Origin: Archangium lansingense
GTDB lineage: Bacteria > Myxococcota > Myxococcia > Myxococcales > Myxococcaceae
DNA length: 64,000 bases
Assembly: GCF_026626635.1 (NCBI RefSeq)
Contig: NZ_JAPNKA010000001.1
Location: 5,518,001-5,582,000, forward strand
Direction of reading: 5' to 3'
This document shows positions 43,626 through 52,065 of this stretch, piece after piece. The notes under the pieces were generated by a model. It saw only the letters and a program-made list of their open reading frames with translations. It did not search any database and was not told the origin of the DNA. A program made the position numbers and the translations under genes. Position 1 is the first letter of the stretch. Every line of letters begins with the position of its first letter.

Positions 43626-44258
43626 CTACAACGGCATGCGGTCCTTCGCTCCTCCGAGCAGCTCGAACGCGGCGTCCCACGTCTGGGAATCGGATTCAGC
43701 GCGCGGCGGCAGAAGGTAGTGGGCGGGTCGATCGTCCTCGTCCGGGGCCCTCGGGTCAGCGCCTGCGGCGAGCAGTAGCTTGATCATGGGTAGGTCCAGT
43801 CGAAGTGCCGCATGCCCGAGAGCGGTGAGCCCGGACAGTCCGCCCCAGTCGTTGATGGTCCGGGCGGCTCCCGCGTACAGGAGCAGAGCAGCCATGGCAA
43901 GGCTACCCACCTCCGCGCTTATCCGCAGTGGCGTGTCGCCTTCGCCGCTGCGCACGTTGGGGTCGGCCCCCGCCCTTACGAGCACTTCGAGGGCTTCCAC
44001 CTCTTGCTCGCAGACGGCCGTCAACAAGGGCGTCAGGTCCCGATTGGCGTCCCAAGCGTTGACGTCCGCGCCGTGCTCGATGAGCACTTGGAGCACGTCG
44101 ACCTCGCCTCCATCGCAAAGTGCGAAGATAGCCTCTTGTAGAGGACGCAGCCCCCGCTCGTCTGACTGTGGCTCGTTCGGATCAGCTCCCCCCGCCAGGA
44201 GTGTTTTGACCCGAGCTGCATCGTGCTGTTTGATCGCTGCGAAGAGTTCCTTCGACAT
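43626..44258 (-). CDS. Ankyrin-repeat protein, candidate immunity protein
   Basis: 210 residues, no signal or membrane segment. Five to six ankyrin repeats: KTLLAGGADPNEP, LQVLIEHGADVNAWDANRDL, LEVLVRAGADPNVRSGEGDT, AALLLYAGAARTINDWGG and IKLLLAAGADPRAPDEDDRP. The ATG lies 3 bp after the stop of the toxin-like lipoprotein gene, a spacing that implies translational coupling. Ankyrin proteins are known as immunity proteins in bacterial polymorphic toxin systems. That role here is inferred from size, cytoplasmic location and tight linkage. It could also be a generic binding protein. Confidence 0.82.
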   Translation of the reverse strand: MSKELFAAIKQHDAARVKTLLAGGADPNEPQSDERGLRPLQEAIFALCDGGEVDVLQVLIEHGADVNAWDANRDLTPLLTAVCEQEVEALEVLVRAGADPNVRSGEGDTPLRISAEVGSLAMAALLLYAGAARTINDWGGLSGLTALGHAALRLDLPMIKLLLAAGADPRAPDEDDRPAHYLLPPRAESDSQTWDAAFELLGGAKDRMPL

Positions 44259-44261
44259 GAC

Positions 44262-45296
44262 TCACTTATCCGCCATTGGATGGCCCGGGGCGCAATTCGT
44301 CGCTTCGAGTTTCTTCAGTTTGATGATGCCTCGTTCGACGCCTCCCATTGCTTCATCGTGGCCAGGATCAGATTTTCCACCAAAGCATTTCTTTCGAACC
44401 TCCTCTCGTTTATCAAGAACTTTCTGCATGGCAGCAAGACGCAGCCGGATCTTGGAGCACGGTGTCACCGGATCCCATCTATCGTTCGACGACCTGGGCC
44501 GCCTTGGATCGAGAGGAGGGATTTTCTTGTAGAGTTCTAGCTTCTCCTCACGGAGCGTGTCGAGCGTACTGTTCTTGCATGTTTGATCAGGGTAACGAGG
44601 AACACGGTCATACTCCTCGACGCTGGTGTAGACCTTACCCGTCGCTGGATTTACCGTGTTCCGCCAAGTCTTGGGTTCCCTGACGGCCATAAGCGGGGCC
44701 GAATCAAAGTCCGGCACGACCTCCTCTGCTTCCTGACGCTCAAATTCCTCCATGAGCCGCCGTGACTCCTCCGCTACGTCCAGCAGCCGCGCCTCGTACT
44801 CCCGCTGAGCGTCGACCCACTCCGGACGACGGTCGATCTCCGGCCCGGCGGTGCTGAAGGGGTAGAGCAGGACGAGGCCCATGAGCAACGGGCCCACCCG
44901 GGGAAGGAATTCAGCCAGCGTCCTGGCGCGTCCCGCCTGCGCGACGCCCTCCGCCCCCCTCACCACCTCGGCGGCGTGCCCGCTCGCTTTCGCGGCGCGC
45001 GAGAAGCGCTCGAAGGCCCGTTCCGCTGCGGTGAGTTTGCGGTTCAACTGCTCCCATTGATGCGGCTCGATGTCTTGGCGTGCCCGAGACAGCAGTGCCC
45101 TGGCCTTGTCCAGGTCCGGCTTTCCAATCCACGACCGTTCCGGTGTCGGCTCCATCGGCGAGGAAACGAGCCGGATGCGCGGGCCCGGGGTGGGAGTCGA
45201 CGCGAAGGCATGGGGCCGTGGCATCGACTGCGGGGCGGGCGCGCTCGCGCAGGCTGAGGCCAAGAGCAGAAGTACAAGGCAGGCTCGGAAACGCAT
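44262..45296 (-). CDS. Toxin-like lipoprotein, candidate SitA-type effector
   Basis: 344 residues from ATG 45296, 8 bases after GGAGG. Lipoprotein signal RFRACLVLLLLASAC. The middle is helical (PDLDKARALLSRARQDIEPH), with one hydrophobic segment (VGPLLMGLVLLYPFSTAG, about 145). The C-terminal about 130 residues are charged and contain spaced Cys and His: PDQTCKNSTLDTL, DPVTPCSKIRLRL, REEVRKKCFGGKSDPGHDEA and EATNCAPGHPM. This is the build of a carrier plus small C-terminal toxin domain. Lipoprotein toxins passed between cells by outer-membrane exchange (SitA, with SitI immunity) are known in Myxococcus. The tight ankyrin partner fits that plan, but the toxic activity is not identified. Confidence 0.6.
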   Translation of the reverse strand: MRFRACLVLLLLASACASAPAPQSMPRPHAFASTPTPGPRIRLVSSPMEPTPERSWIGKPDLDKARALLSRARQDIEPHQWEQLNRKLTAAERAFERFSRAAKASGHAAEVVRGAEGVAQAGRARTLAEFLPRVGPLLMGLVLLYPFSTAGPEIDRRPEWVDAQREYEARLLDVAEESRRLMEEFERQEAEEVVPDFDSAPLMAVREPKTWRNTVNPATGKVYTSVEEYDRVPRYPDQTCKNSTLDTLREEKLELYKKIPPLDPRRPRSSNDRWDPVTPCSKIRLRLAAMQKVLDKREEVRKKCFGGKSDPGHDEAMGGVERGIIKLKKLEATNCAPGHPMADK

Positions 45297-45984
45297 GGGA
45301 AGGTCCTCCATTCGGGCTAGGACCTAGCGGGTCCTGGCGGGGCTGCTCGGAGTATGACAGGGCGCCCCGACACTACGGACGAGCGCGCCGGGGGCACGAA
45401 AGGGGCCAGGGTGCCGCAGCCGCAACTCGGACCAGGGCGAGCGCGAACACAGCAGGCAGCCCATGCTCGGGGGCGGTGCAGGCTCTAGGGCGCCAGGTTG
45501 CACGCCCCGACCATGGCCGGTGAAACCGTGAGGCGCGCACCTGGACCGCGCTAGGAGACTCCAGCGGCGCGGCTGCTGGGGCTCGGGGCTTGGTGGAGGG
45601 AAGGGCACACGTCAGCCGCATTCGGGGCTGTGGAGGGATCCAAGGCGGTAACGGTGCCAGCCAAGCGCGCTCTCACGGATAGTGCAGGGACAGGCGACCG
45701 CTTGCCCGTAGCCGGGGGGATACTGGGCATCCAGGCCGCTCGCGCCTCAACTAGCGTCCCTGTCATTGCTCCGGTTGAAACCTCGTAGCAGCTAAGGGTG
45801 TTGAGCTAGTGCGACCAACCACGCGAGTCAGTGCCTGCCCAGCGGACGAGCAGGCACACGACGCTTGCGAAGACCCCACGGAAGTAGCCTGCCTGCTCGC
45901 TCCTGCTCAACGCCCTCTGAGCGGTTCAACCAGGGGCTGGTTCCGAGCAATCTTTCCCGACCCCGCGTAAAATGGGGGTCGACC
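45297..45984. other. 688-bp non-coding stretch with one arm of a diverged direct repeat
   Basis: No gene is supported on either strand. Positions 45700-45796 match 48367-48463 (about three quarters of bases) in the same direction, so the DACNV gene between them is flanked by direct repeats. The promoter of the DACNV gene should be near 45900-45980. The start region of the minus-strand toxin-like gene is at the left edge. Confidence 0.5.
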
Positions 45985-47277
45985 ATGAGCGATCCCACTT
46001 TGAAGTACCCGCGTGATGCGCTGCTAGACTGGTGGCAGGAGTACAGGGGCCCCCCTCCTCCGGAGGGTCGCCACTTCGGCCACCTCATCGACACCCTCTT
46101 CTTCGCCAGTCTGGCGAGAGAAGAAGGCCATCCCGCGCTCGCTCGCATCGTCTACCACGAGGACGGAGTCCAAGGCCTGGAACGAACCCGGGAGCAGGCG
46201 GACTTCCACAGTCCACAGGAACCGGCCCTTGCCTGGACGGTCATTCCATTCCATCCCATCCTGCTCACCGCCGATGCCCTGGTGAAGCTCACTCTCGCCG
46301 CCGATGTGGAGCGAACAGCCATCATCGTGGGCCCGCATAACGATCAACTTCATATCCTGGGACTGGCGCGGCGGAGCAAATCCACGGACGGCGGAAACGT
46401 ATGGGTGTTCTCCGCGCCAGAACCCGGCTTCATCGTCTTACACCGCGCGGGTGAGGAGGTCTTCCGCTACGAACGCGGGAAACGGCTCTCCCCGAAGCAG
46501 AAGTTTTCTTTGTGGGAGATTCTCCACACCGATGGGCTCGTCAGGAAGACGCTTGAAACGGTTTGTCAGAACCTCGTCCGGACTCTGACCAAGGCCTCCT
46601 TCTTCCCGTTTCCGAATTCCGACGTCTCGTCTCTGCTCTTCGATCTCATCAACACCATGGTCTCGACCCGCCATGGCGGGCTCATCGCCATCCTCGCGAA
46701 GGAGCCCTCCACGGCGAAGAAACCCGTCTATCCCCTCTCTCACCATCAATCGCTGCTCAGTGAACTCCTCCGGCGAGCCACGACAGCAAAAACGCGTGCG
46801 CTCGATCTGGCCTTCAAGCCAGAAGCAAGTGCCGCCGATGAAGAGGCGAGAACGGCGAAGGAGGCCCTGGACTCGCTCATCGCGAACATTGGCCAGTTGA
46901 CAGCACTGGACAATGCCCTGCTCCTGGGTCCCGACCTCAAGGTCATCGGCGCTGGTTACGCGGTGCCAACCAAGGCGGTCACGCCCACGGTGCATGTCGC
47001 ACAAAATCTTCAAGGCACGCCGGGTGATGTCTACGACATCGATCAACATGGGTCACGCCATCGGGCCGCCGCGTCGTTTGCCTTCGCTAATCCCGGGGGC
47101 TTGGTCTTTCTTGTCTCGCATGACGGGCCACTTCGCTGCCTGATTCGGCCTTCCGAGGAGAAAGAGACCATCCTCCTCTGGAATCTCCGGCTCTTAGAGG
47201 CTGTTGAACTGGGCGGACTGATCGCTCCGAACAATGGCCCACTGTTCGCGGTCGGGGCACGAAGTGCATGCGCCTGA
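45985..47277 (+). CDS. DACNV-type (DisA-N-like) sensor protein, last codons replaced by an IS
   Basis: 430 residues as now encoded. The N-terminal part (about 20-250; HFGHLIDTLFFASLAREEGH, SSLLFDLINTMVSTRHGGLI) fits the DACNV sensor family. The C-terminal domain (about 310-400) resembles the DisA-N nucleotide-cyclase fold: LTALDNALLLGPDLKVIGAG, GSRHRAAASFAFANPGG and LVFLVSHDGPLRCLIR. The DGA motif needed for c-di-AMP synthesis reads DNA here, so it is more likely a nucleotide sensor than a cyclase. An IS5-family insertion after codon 404 swaps the original ending (Glu-Ile-stop) for 26 IS-encoded residues, so the protein is almost intact. Related domains were described in predicted nucleotide-based conflict systems. 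Confidence 0.72.
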   Translation: MSDPTLKYPRDALLDWWQEYRGPPPPEGRHFGHLIDTLFFASLAREEGHPALARIVYHEDGVQGLERTREQADFHSPQEPALAWTVIPFHPILLTADALVKLTLAADVERTAIIVGPHNDQLHILGLARRSKSTDGGNVWVFSAPEPGFIVLHRAGEEVFRYERGKRLSPKQKFSLWEILHTDGLVRKTLETVCQNLVRTLTKASFFPFPNSDVSSLLFDLINTMVSTRHGGLIAILAKEPSTAKKPVYPLSHHQSLLSELLRRATTAKTRALDLAFKPEASAADEEARTAKEALDSLIANIGQLTALDNALLLGPDLKVIGAGYAVPTKAVTPTVHVAQNLQGTPGDVYDIDQHGSRHRAAASFAFANPGGLVFLVSHDGPLRCLIRPSEEKETILLWNLRLLEAVELGGLIAPNNGPLFAVGARSACA

Positions 47278-48262
47278 TGCCGCACGCACCCGTACCGACC
47301 ACCACGCTGGTGGACGACTCCTGCTCTGCCGCTGCCGCCACGTCCGCTGCCGCACCACCTCCTGGTTACCGTCCAGAAAGGTAGGGTCGTGGATATGACC
47401 GGGCAAGTTGTGCCCTCGGGGAGGCGTCCTTACCTCAAGAGGCATGAGCGACCTTCCCATGCCCGCCAGGAAGCCGTACCCCACCGACCTCAACGACGAG
47501 CAGTGGGCGTTGGTGGAGCCCTTTGTCCGGGCCAGCGAGTGCGGACCCCAGGAGGTGCTGCATCCGCGTCGGGAGGTGGTGAACGCCATCCTCTACATCA
47601 CCCACACGGGGGCGCAGTGGCGCTACATGCCGCACGACCTGCCGGACTGGCAGCTCGTCTACCACTACTTCGACCTGTGGAAGAAGAACGGAACCCTCAA
47701 ACGGATACACGACGCGCTGAGAGTCAAGGTGCGCAAGAAGGCCGGCCGAAAGGCACAACCCACCGCGAGCATCCTCGACAGCCAGAGCGTGAAGACAACG
47801 GAAGAGGCGGAAACGAAGGGCTACGACGCAGGCAAGAAGGTAAAGGGGCGCAAGCGCCACCTGCTTGTGGACACGTTGGGCCTGGTGCTGGTGGCGTGGA
47901 TATCGACGGCGGATGTGCAGGACAGGGATGCGGTCCAAGCCGTGCTCCCCATGGCTGCGCAGGAGTACCCCATGCTCCAGAAGACGTGGGCAGACGGAGC
48001 CTACCAGGGGGAACAGGTGGAGAAGGTGGCCAAGGAGAGTGGCATCAACCTCGAGGTGGTGAAACGCTCGGACAAGGACAGAGGCTTCGTCGTGCAGGCC
48101 AAGCGCTGGATTGGCGAGCGCACCTTCGGCTGGCTCAATCGCGAGAGACGTCTGTCCAAGGACTACGAGCGCAAGGAGGAGTCTTCCGAAGCTTTCATCC
48201 ACCTGGGCATGATAAAGCTCATGCTACGCCGGCTTGCCTGACCGCCCCTGTTCAACACCCTC
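47197..48262 (+). mobile_element. IS5-family insertion sequence, intact copy
   Basis: 1066 bp with imperfect inverted repeats (GAGGCTGTTGAACTGGGCGG at the left; GAGGGTGTTGAACAGGGGCG as the reverse of the right end). It is flanked by TTA duplications (47194-47196, 48263-48265), fitting the 3-bp TNA duplications of the IS1031/IS427-like IS5 groups. It interrupts the DACNV gene two codons before its stop. Confidence 0.9.
47444..48241 (+). CDS. IS5-family transposase
   Basis: 265 residues in a single frame. The N-terminal DUF4096-like domain (LNDEQWALVEPFVRASECGP, REVVNAILYITHTGAQWRYM) is followed by the DDE core: Asp in SILDSQSVKT, Asp in TWADGAYQGEQV, Glu in RWIGERTFGWLNRERRLSKD (the Y-(2)-R-(3)-E-(6)-K signature of IS4/IS5). 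Complete and probably active. The 5' 400 bp are identical to the truncated copy at 38753, so the two are recent sisters. Confidence 0.92.
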   Translation: MSDLPMPARKPYPTDLNDEQWALVEPFVRASECGPQEVLHPRREVVNAILYITHTGAQWRYMPHDLPDWQLVYHYFDLWKKNGTLKRIHDALRVKVRKKAGRKAQPTASILDSQSVKTTEEAETKGYDAGKKVKGRKRHLLVDTLGLVLVAWISTADVQDRDAVQAVLPMAAQEYPMLQKTWADGAYQGEQVEKVAKESGINLEVVKRSDKDRGFVVQAKRWIGERTFGWLNRERRLSKDYERKEESSEAFIHLGMIKLMLRRLA

Positions 48263-48784
48263 TTAGAGATCTGAACCAGCTATGAGCTACAACGTCTTGC
48301 GTTCTCGGCTCGGCGGCCTCGCACTGCTCGTCCTCCAGTGAGAGAAGTGCCTCTGGACCTTTGTTGGCTTGCCCGTAGCTGGAGCAGTGCCGAGCATCCG
48401 GGCCGTTCCCGCCTCGGCTGGCGCCCCTGACTCGTTCCGGTTGAGCCCTCGTCGCTGATAGAGCCGCGCAGCAGCCCCGGCACAGGACTCCGCCAGCGGG
48501 AGCGAGCTGCACGTCCAGGACGGCCCCAGCAGCAGTGAGCCACACTGCCCTGGAGGGCCTAACGGCGGGAGGTGGGCAGCTCCCGCCATGTTGCGTCTAT
48601 GTCGCGTGAGCCTGCGGAACGGGCCTCAACAGGACGGGACGGGATGGGACGCGGCGGGATATCGACTCCCAAGCAATCCGGGCGGTTACGAGGTAAGGTG
48701 TTGGCGTTCACGAGGAAACGCGGAAATTTGGACTGGGACGCTGGAGGTGTGCCGGGGGTCCGGCATCCCGGTCCGAGGTGAGGC
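48263..48784. other. 522-bp stretch: DACNV gene end, second repeat arm, no gene
   Basis: The first 9 bases (TTAGAGATCTGA region) are the original end of the DACNV gene. Positions 48367-48463 are the second arm of the direct repeat seen at 45700-45796. No reading frame is convincing. The left end of the IS21 element should lie between 48550 and 48784, but I could not place it. Confidence 0.45.
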
Positions 48785-49552
48785 TCAGCGCTTGGACTTC
48801 GCCCTCCTGGTCGTCGCGGCCTCCTCGGCCTCGCGGCGGCGGTAGCTCTCGCCTTCGATAGCGAGGACGTCCGCGTGGTGGATGACGCGGTCAATCAGCG
48901 CGGTGGCGCACGCGGCGTTGGGAAAAATGGTCGGCCAGTCCGAAAACGCCAGATTCGTGGTCATCACCAATGAGCGTTGTTCATACCTGCGCGCCACGAC
49001 TTGAAAGAGGAGGTCCGCGTTGCGCGCGTCGTAGGCGAGGTAGCCCATCTCGTCGATGACGAGCAGGCTGGTGCGGCTGGTGTAGTGGCGCAGGCGGCGG
49101 TCCAGTGCGCGGCTGGTGTCCTGGGCGCCCAGGTCGAGCAGCAACTGGGAGGCGGTGACGAAGAGAGCGGAGTGCCCCTTGAGGACGGCCTGGTGGGCGA
49201 TGTTCTGCGCGATCATCGTCTTGCCCAGTCCCTGAGGGGCGACAATGACGACGTTGCGCGCGCGCTCCAGGAAATCCAGGCGCAAGGCGGACTCGACGGC
49301 CTCGCGGTCAATCTTCTTGGGCCATCCCCAGTCGTAGTCCGCCATGGGCTTGAAGCGGCCAAGGCGGCTGCGAGACAGGCGCCGCTCGAGACTTCTGCGG
49401 CCGCGTTCCTTCTGCTCCTCGTCGGCCAGGTGCTCCAGCAACTCGGTAGCGCCCCATCTGGCCTTCGTGGCGCGGGCGATGAGGTCCGCGAGGCCCTGGG
49501 AGGTGGCGTGCAGTCCGAGGGAGGCCAGGCGGTCAGCGAGTGGAGTCGTCAT
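48785..49552 (-). CDS. istB: IS21-family helper ATPase IstB
   Basis: 255 residues from ATG 49552, overlapping the istA end by 20 bp. It is a DnaC/IstB-type AAA+ protein: N-terminal helical domain (LADRLASLGLHATSQGLADL), Walker A VIVAPQGLGKTMIAQ, Walker B LLVIDEMGYLAYD and sensor 1 SLVMTTNLAFSDW. IstB assembles on DNA and directs IstA to the target. Full length for the family. Confidence 0.93.
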   Translation of the reverse strand: MTTPLADRLASLGLHATSQGLADLIARATKARWGATELLEHLADEEQKERGRRSLERRLSRSRLGRFKPMADYDWGWPKKIDREAVESALRLDFLERARNVVIVAPQGLGKTMIAQNIAHQAVLKGHSALFVTASQLLLDLGAQDTSRALDRRLRHYTSRTSLLVIDEMGYLAYDARNADLLFQVVARRYEQRSLVMTTNLAFSDWPTIFPNAACATALIDRVIHHADVLAIEGESYRRREAEEAATTRRAKSKR

Positions 49553-51047
49553 CGGCGGAGTCCTTGTCGAGGAGGCGGTCGTAGTCGGCGAGGGAGTGGG
49601 GGCGGGTGCGGGAGGCGGCGATGCGCGGGTCATCCGGCAGCACCACGGTGAGTGGTGGAGGCTGACGCTGGCGGCGAGCGCGCTGGTCCAGGAGGTGGGC
49701 CACGGCGGGGGCGCTCACCGCCCCCTTGCGCAGGGCCTCGGCGAGGGCCTCATCCAGGGCGCGTGCGCCGTGGAGCGTAAGTAACTTCAGCAATTGAGCA
49801 GTGTGGTGTGACAGCGAGAGGTCGCGCTGGGCGAGGGCCGCGAGGAAGCCCTCCGCCTGCTGGCAGGAGGCGCGCAGCAAGTCTCGGCCGCGCAGCTCGT
49901 GCGCGCGGGCCTTGGCGTCGGCGAGGGCGGCGAGGTGGCCGGGCTGCTCCAGGGTGCGGCCCTTCTCGAAGCAGCGCGGGTGGGAGGCCACCTCCTCGGA
50001 GCCGTCCAGTACGCGTACGCGTGTCTCGGAGGCCACCAGGGTGAGGGGCTTCTTCACCAGGGTGTGTGGAATGGAGTAGTCGTTGGAGTCGAAGCGCACG
50101 TAGGGCGTCTTGCCGGAGGCGACGGGGCGCACCACGTCCGTGGGAAACGGGTGTGCGGGCAGGGGCAGCAGCCGCGGGCGTTCCTCCTCGAGGGCCGTGG
50201 CGACGGTGCGCCCGGTGACGTCGCCGGGCAATTGGCGCGCGTGGGCCACCTCGGCCGCCCACCGCGCCGCTTGAGAGTTGAGGTCATCCACGCCGCTAAA
50301 GGTGCGCGCGGCGAAGAAGGAGTCGCGCAGGTAGCGGATGGTGCGCTCCACCTTGCCCTTCTCGTTGCCGCGGTAGGGGGCGCAGGGCTTGGGTGCGAAG
50401 TGGTAGTGGCCGGCCAATTCCAGCAGGCGCGGGTGGAAGCGGATGGCGTCGCCGGCGCGCTCGAGCACCACGGACTTCAAGTTGTCGTACAGCAGCGCGC
50501 GCGGCACGCCCCCCAGCGCCTGGAAGGCCAGCACGTGGCCCCTGAGGAAGCTCTCCAGCGTCATGTCGAGGAAGAAGCGCGCGTAGAGGGCGCGGCTGTG
50601 GCCCAGCACCATGACGAAGCAGCACAGAGGGCGGCGCGTGTTGCCCACGGACAGCGTGCCGAAGTGTCCCCAATCCACCTGGGCCTCCTCGCCCGCAAGC
50701 GTGCTGCGGCGCAGGAAGGCCTCGGCGCGAGAGGTGGGACGCACCGTGCGCACGTAGCGGCGCACCTGGAGCGGGCCACCCACGTAGCCGCGCGCCTTCA
50801 CCATGTGGAAGAGGCGCATGGCGGTGAGGCGTGGGTGGGCCTCCAGGGTGGCTTGGATGAAGCCCTTGTAGGCATCCAGCAGCGTGGGCCTGACGGACTT
50901 CACCCCCGTGCCGCTGACGCGCTCGAGCGTCAGGGCGCGCCGGACGGTGTCGTGGTGCACGCTCAGCTCGGAGCAGATGGTGCCCACCTTCCAGTGCTCG
51001 GCGAAGTGCAGTCGGCGGATGCGGGCGGCGAGTTCGGGGGAAATCAT
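49533..51047 (-). CDS. istA: IS21-family transposase IstA
   Basis: 504 residues from ATG 51047. The N-terminal helix-turn-helix reads WKVGTICSELSVHHDTVRRA. The integrase core has Asp in EEAQVDWGHFGTLSV, Asp in ALLYDNLKSVVLERA and Glu in RGNEKGKVERTIRYLRDSFF. A C-terminal beta-barrel follows (ASGKTPYVRFDSNDYSIPHT). It is intact and translationally linked to istB downstream and to the zinc-finger gene upstream. Confidence 0.93.
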   Translation of the reverse strand: MISPELAARIRRLHFAEHWKVGTICSELSVHHDTVRRALTLERVSGTGVKSVRPTLLDAYKGFIQATLEAHPRLTAMRLFHMVKARGYVGGPLQVRRYVRTVRPTSRAEAFLRRSTLAGEEAQVDWGHFGTLSVGNTRRPLCCFVMVLGHSRALYARFFLDMTLESFLRGHVLAFQALGGVPRALLYDNLKSVVLERAGDAIRFHPRLLELAGHYHFAPKPCAPYRGNEKGKVERTIRYLRDSFFAARTFSGVDDLNSQAARWAAEVAHARQLPGDVTGRTVATALEEERPRLLPLPAHPFPTDVVRPVASGKTPYVRFDSNDYSIPHTLVKKPLTLVASETRVRVLDGSEEVASHPRCFEKGRTLEQPGHLAALADAKARAHELRGRDLLRASCQQAEGFLAALAQRDLSLSHHTAQLLKLLTLHGARALDEALAEALRKGAVSAPAVAHLLDQRARRQRQPPPLTVVLPDDPRIAASRTRPHSLADYDRLLDKDSADDDSTR

Positions 51048-51056
51048 GGGCCCACC

Positions 51057-51515
51057 TCACGGCGGACGGGCAGCCCTGAAGCGCCGGCCCACGTGGGTGC
51101 GCGCAAGCGTGGTGTGGCGCAGGAAGGGACTCTGACGCCCGCACGAGGTGCAGGCGGGGATGGAGGGCGGCGGTGCATGCGGCAGTGGCCTCGCTGCGCT
51201 CGGCTCCGCGGCCACCTGCGTGGCGGCCGGGGCCGGCGCGACGGGCACACTGGCTGTCCGCGCCACGGCAGCGGGAGACTGATGCGTCACTTTCTCTCGC
51301 CGCCGCTCCCGCCAGGCCGCCTGCCGCGCGGCATGTGCGTGCCGTCCGTCCCGGGTGCGCTGGTAGCGCGCACCAGCCGCGCGCATTGACTCCGCCCGCG
51401 CCCTTCGACTGCACGGCGGCCCGCAGTAGCGCTGGCCACGGTCGCACGCAGAGCAGAGGAAGAACACCTGCCGACACTCGGGCCGGCCGCACACCACGAA
51501 GCGCAGCGCCTCCAC
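51057..51515 (-). CDS. Small zinc-finger protein associated with IS21 genes
   Basis: 152 residues from GTG 51515 with AGGAG six bases upstream; it ends 9 bp before istA. The N-terminus is a Cys-rich finger: VVCGRPECRQVFFLCSACDR then GQRYCGPPCSRRARAESMRA, followed by a basic helix (AARQAAWRERRREKVTHQ). The tail is Pro/Ala-rich with another CTSCGR. Proteins like this sit beside transposase genes in myxobacteria and some proteobacteria. A DNA-binding or regulatory role is likely but unproven. Confidence 0.7.
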   Translation of the reverse strand: MEALRFVVCGRPECRQVFFLCSACDRGQRYCGPPCSRRARAESMRAAGARYQRTRDGRHAHAARQAAWRERRREKVTHQSPAAVARTASVPVAPAPAATQVAAEPSAARPLPHAPPPSIPACTSCGRQSPFLRHTTLARTHVGRRFRAARPP

Positions 51516-51840
51516 GACACTCCTGCGCGCGCCGGCTTCTGGCGCCGCGCCCCGGAGTGCGCTACCTCTTCCTCACCGGCTCGCCCCTCTCGCACACCAG
51601 GGCGCGCCTCCAAGGAGGGCCCTCCAGCCGCTACTGGTGGGCCTTCCGTCTTTTCAGGACGCGCGCGACCGTGGATTCCACCGGCGCACTCTCCCCCCCT
51701 CAACTTCTCGGCCACACCCATCTCAGGGAGTGGTCTTGAAGTCAGGCAACTCCCGGCGACCCATGACCAGGAACCTGCGCTTCCTGGTGACCATCAACAG
51801 TAAGGGCGCGATCCTGCTGGGGTTTTCGCACCGCCCGGCG

Positions 51841-51935
51841 CGGGTTCGATTCCCGCCGCCTCCGGTAGAGGTTGCCCGCCGCTCTGGGCCGAGCCTGCTC
51901 CCAACGAGGAGGCTCGGCTCGCCTTTGGGGACCAA
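51841..51935 (+). repeat. Internal attachment-site copy with downstream homology
   Basis: Bases 51841-51863 repeat the tRNA/tmRNA 3' end found at 34961. The next about 70 bases (GCCCGCCGCTCTGGGCCGAG and onward) match those after the third copy at 55190, with about 20% difference. This suggests that two related elements or two insertion events lie in tandem. No 5' half of an RNA gene precedes it. Confidence 0.65.
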
Positions 51936-51968
51936 ATCGGTTCTCGTCGGACCAAATTTGGACCAAAT
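51929..51968 (+). repeat. Three GGACCAAAT repeats next to the internal att copy
   Basis: GGACCAAAT occurs at 51929, 51949 and 51960, so starts are 20 and 11 bases apart, on one face of the helix. Repeats of this kind beside an att core are typical of arm-type integrase sites. They are not found after the third att copy. Confidence 0.4.
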
Positions 51969-52065
51969 CTGGAGGGGAGGTCAGAGGCGGCGGCTCGTCC
52001 AGCACCGTCAACGCTCCACTGTGTCGCCCATCCCGTTGCCTACTTCCCGGGTGCGTTCCATTTGC

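Noticed and set aside
44223..44540. Plus-strand frame opposite the ankyrin/lipoprotein junction
   Set aside because: It is antisense to two well-supported genes and has no recognisable domain.
45297..45984. Small genes in the gap before the DACNV gene
   Set aside because: All frames are short, compositionally odd and lack ribosome sites; the repeat shared with 48367 argues for non-coding sequence.
51637..51740. Possible second integrase end (LLGHTHLREW) just before the internal att copy
   Set aside because: Only the LGH-type string matches; no Arg or Tyr of the catalytic site is found in frame, and the same bases overlap the minus-strand region beside the zinc-finger gene.
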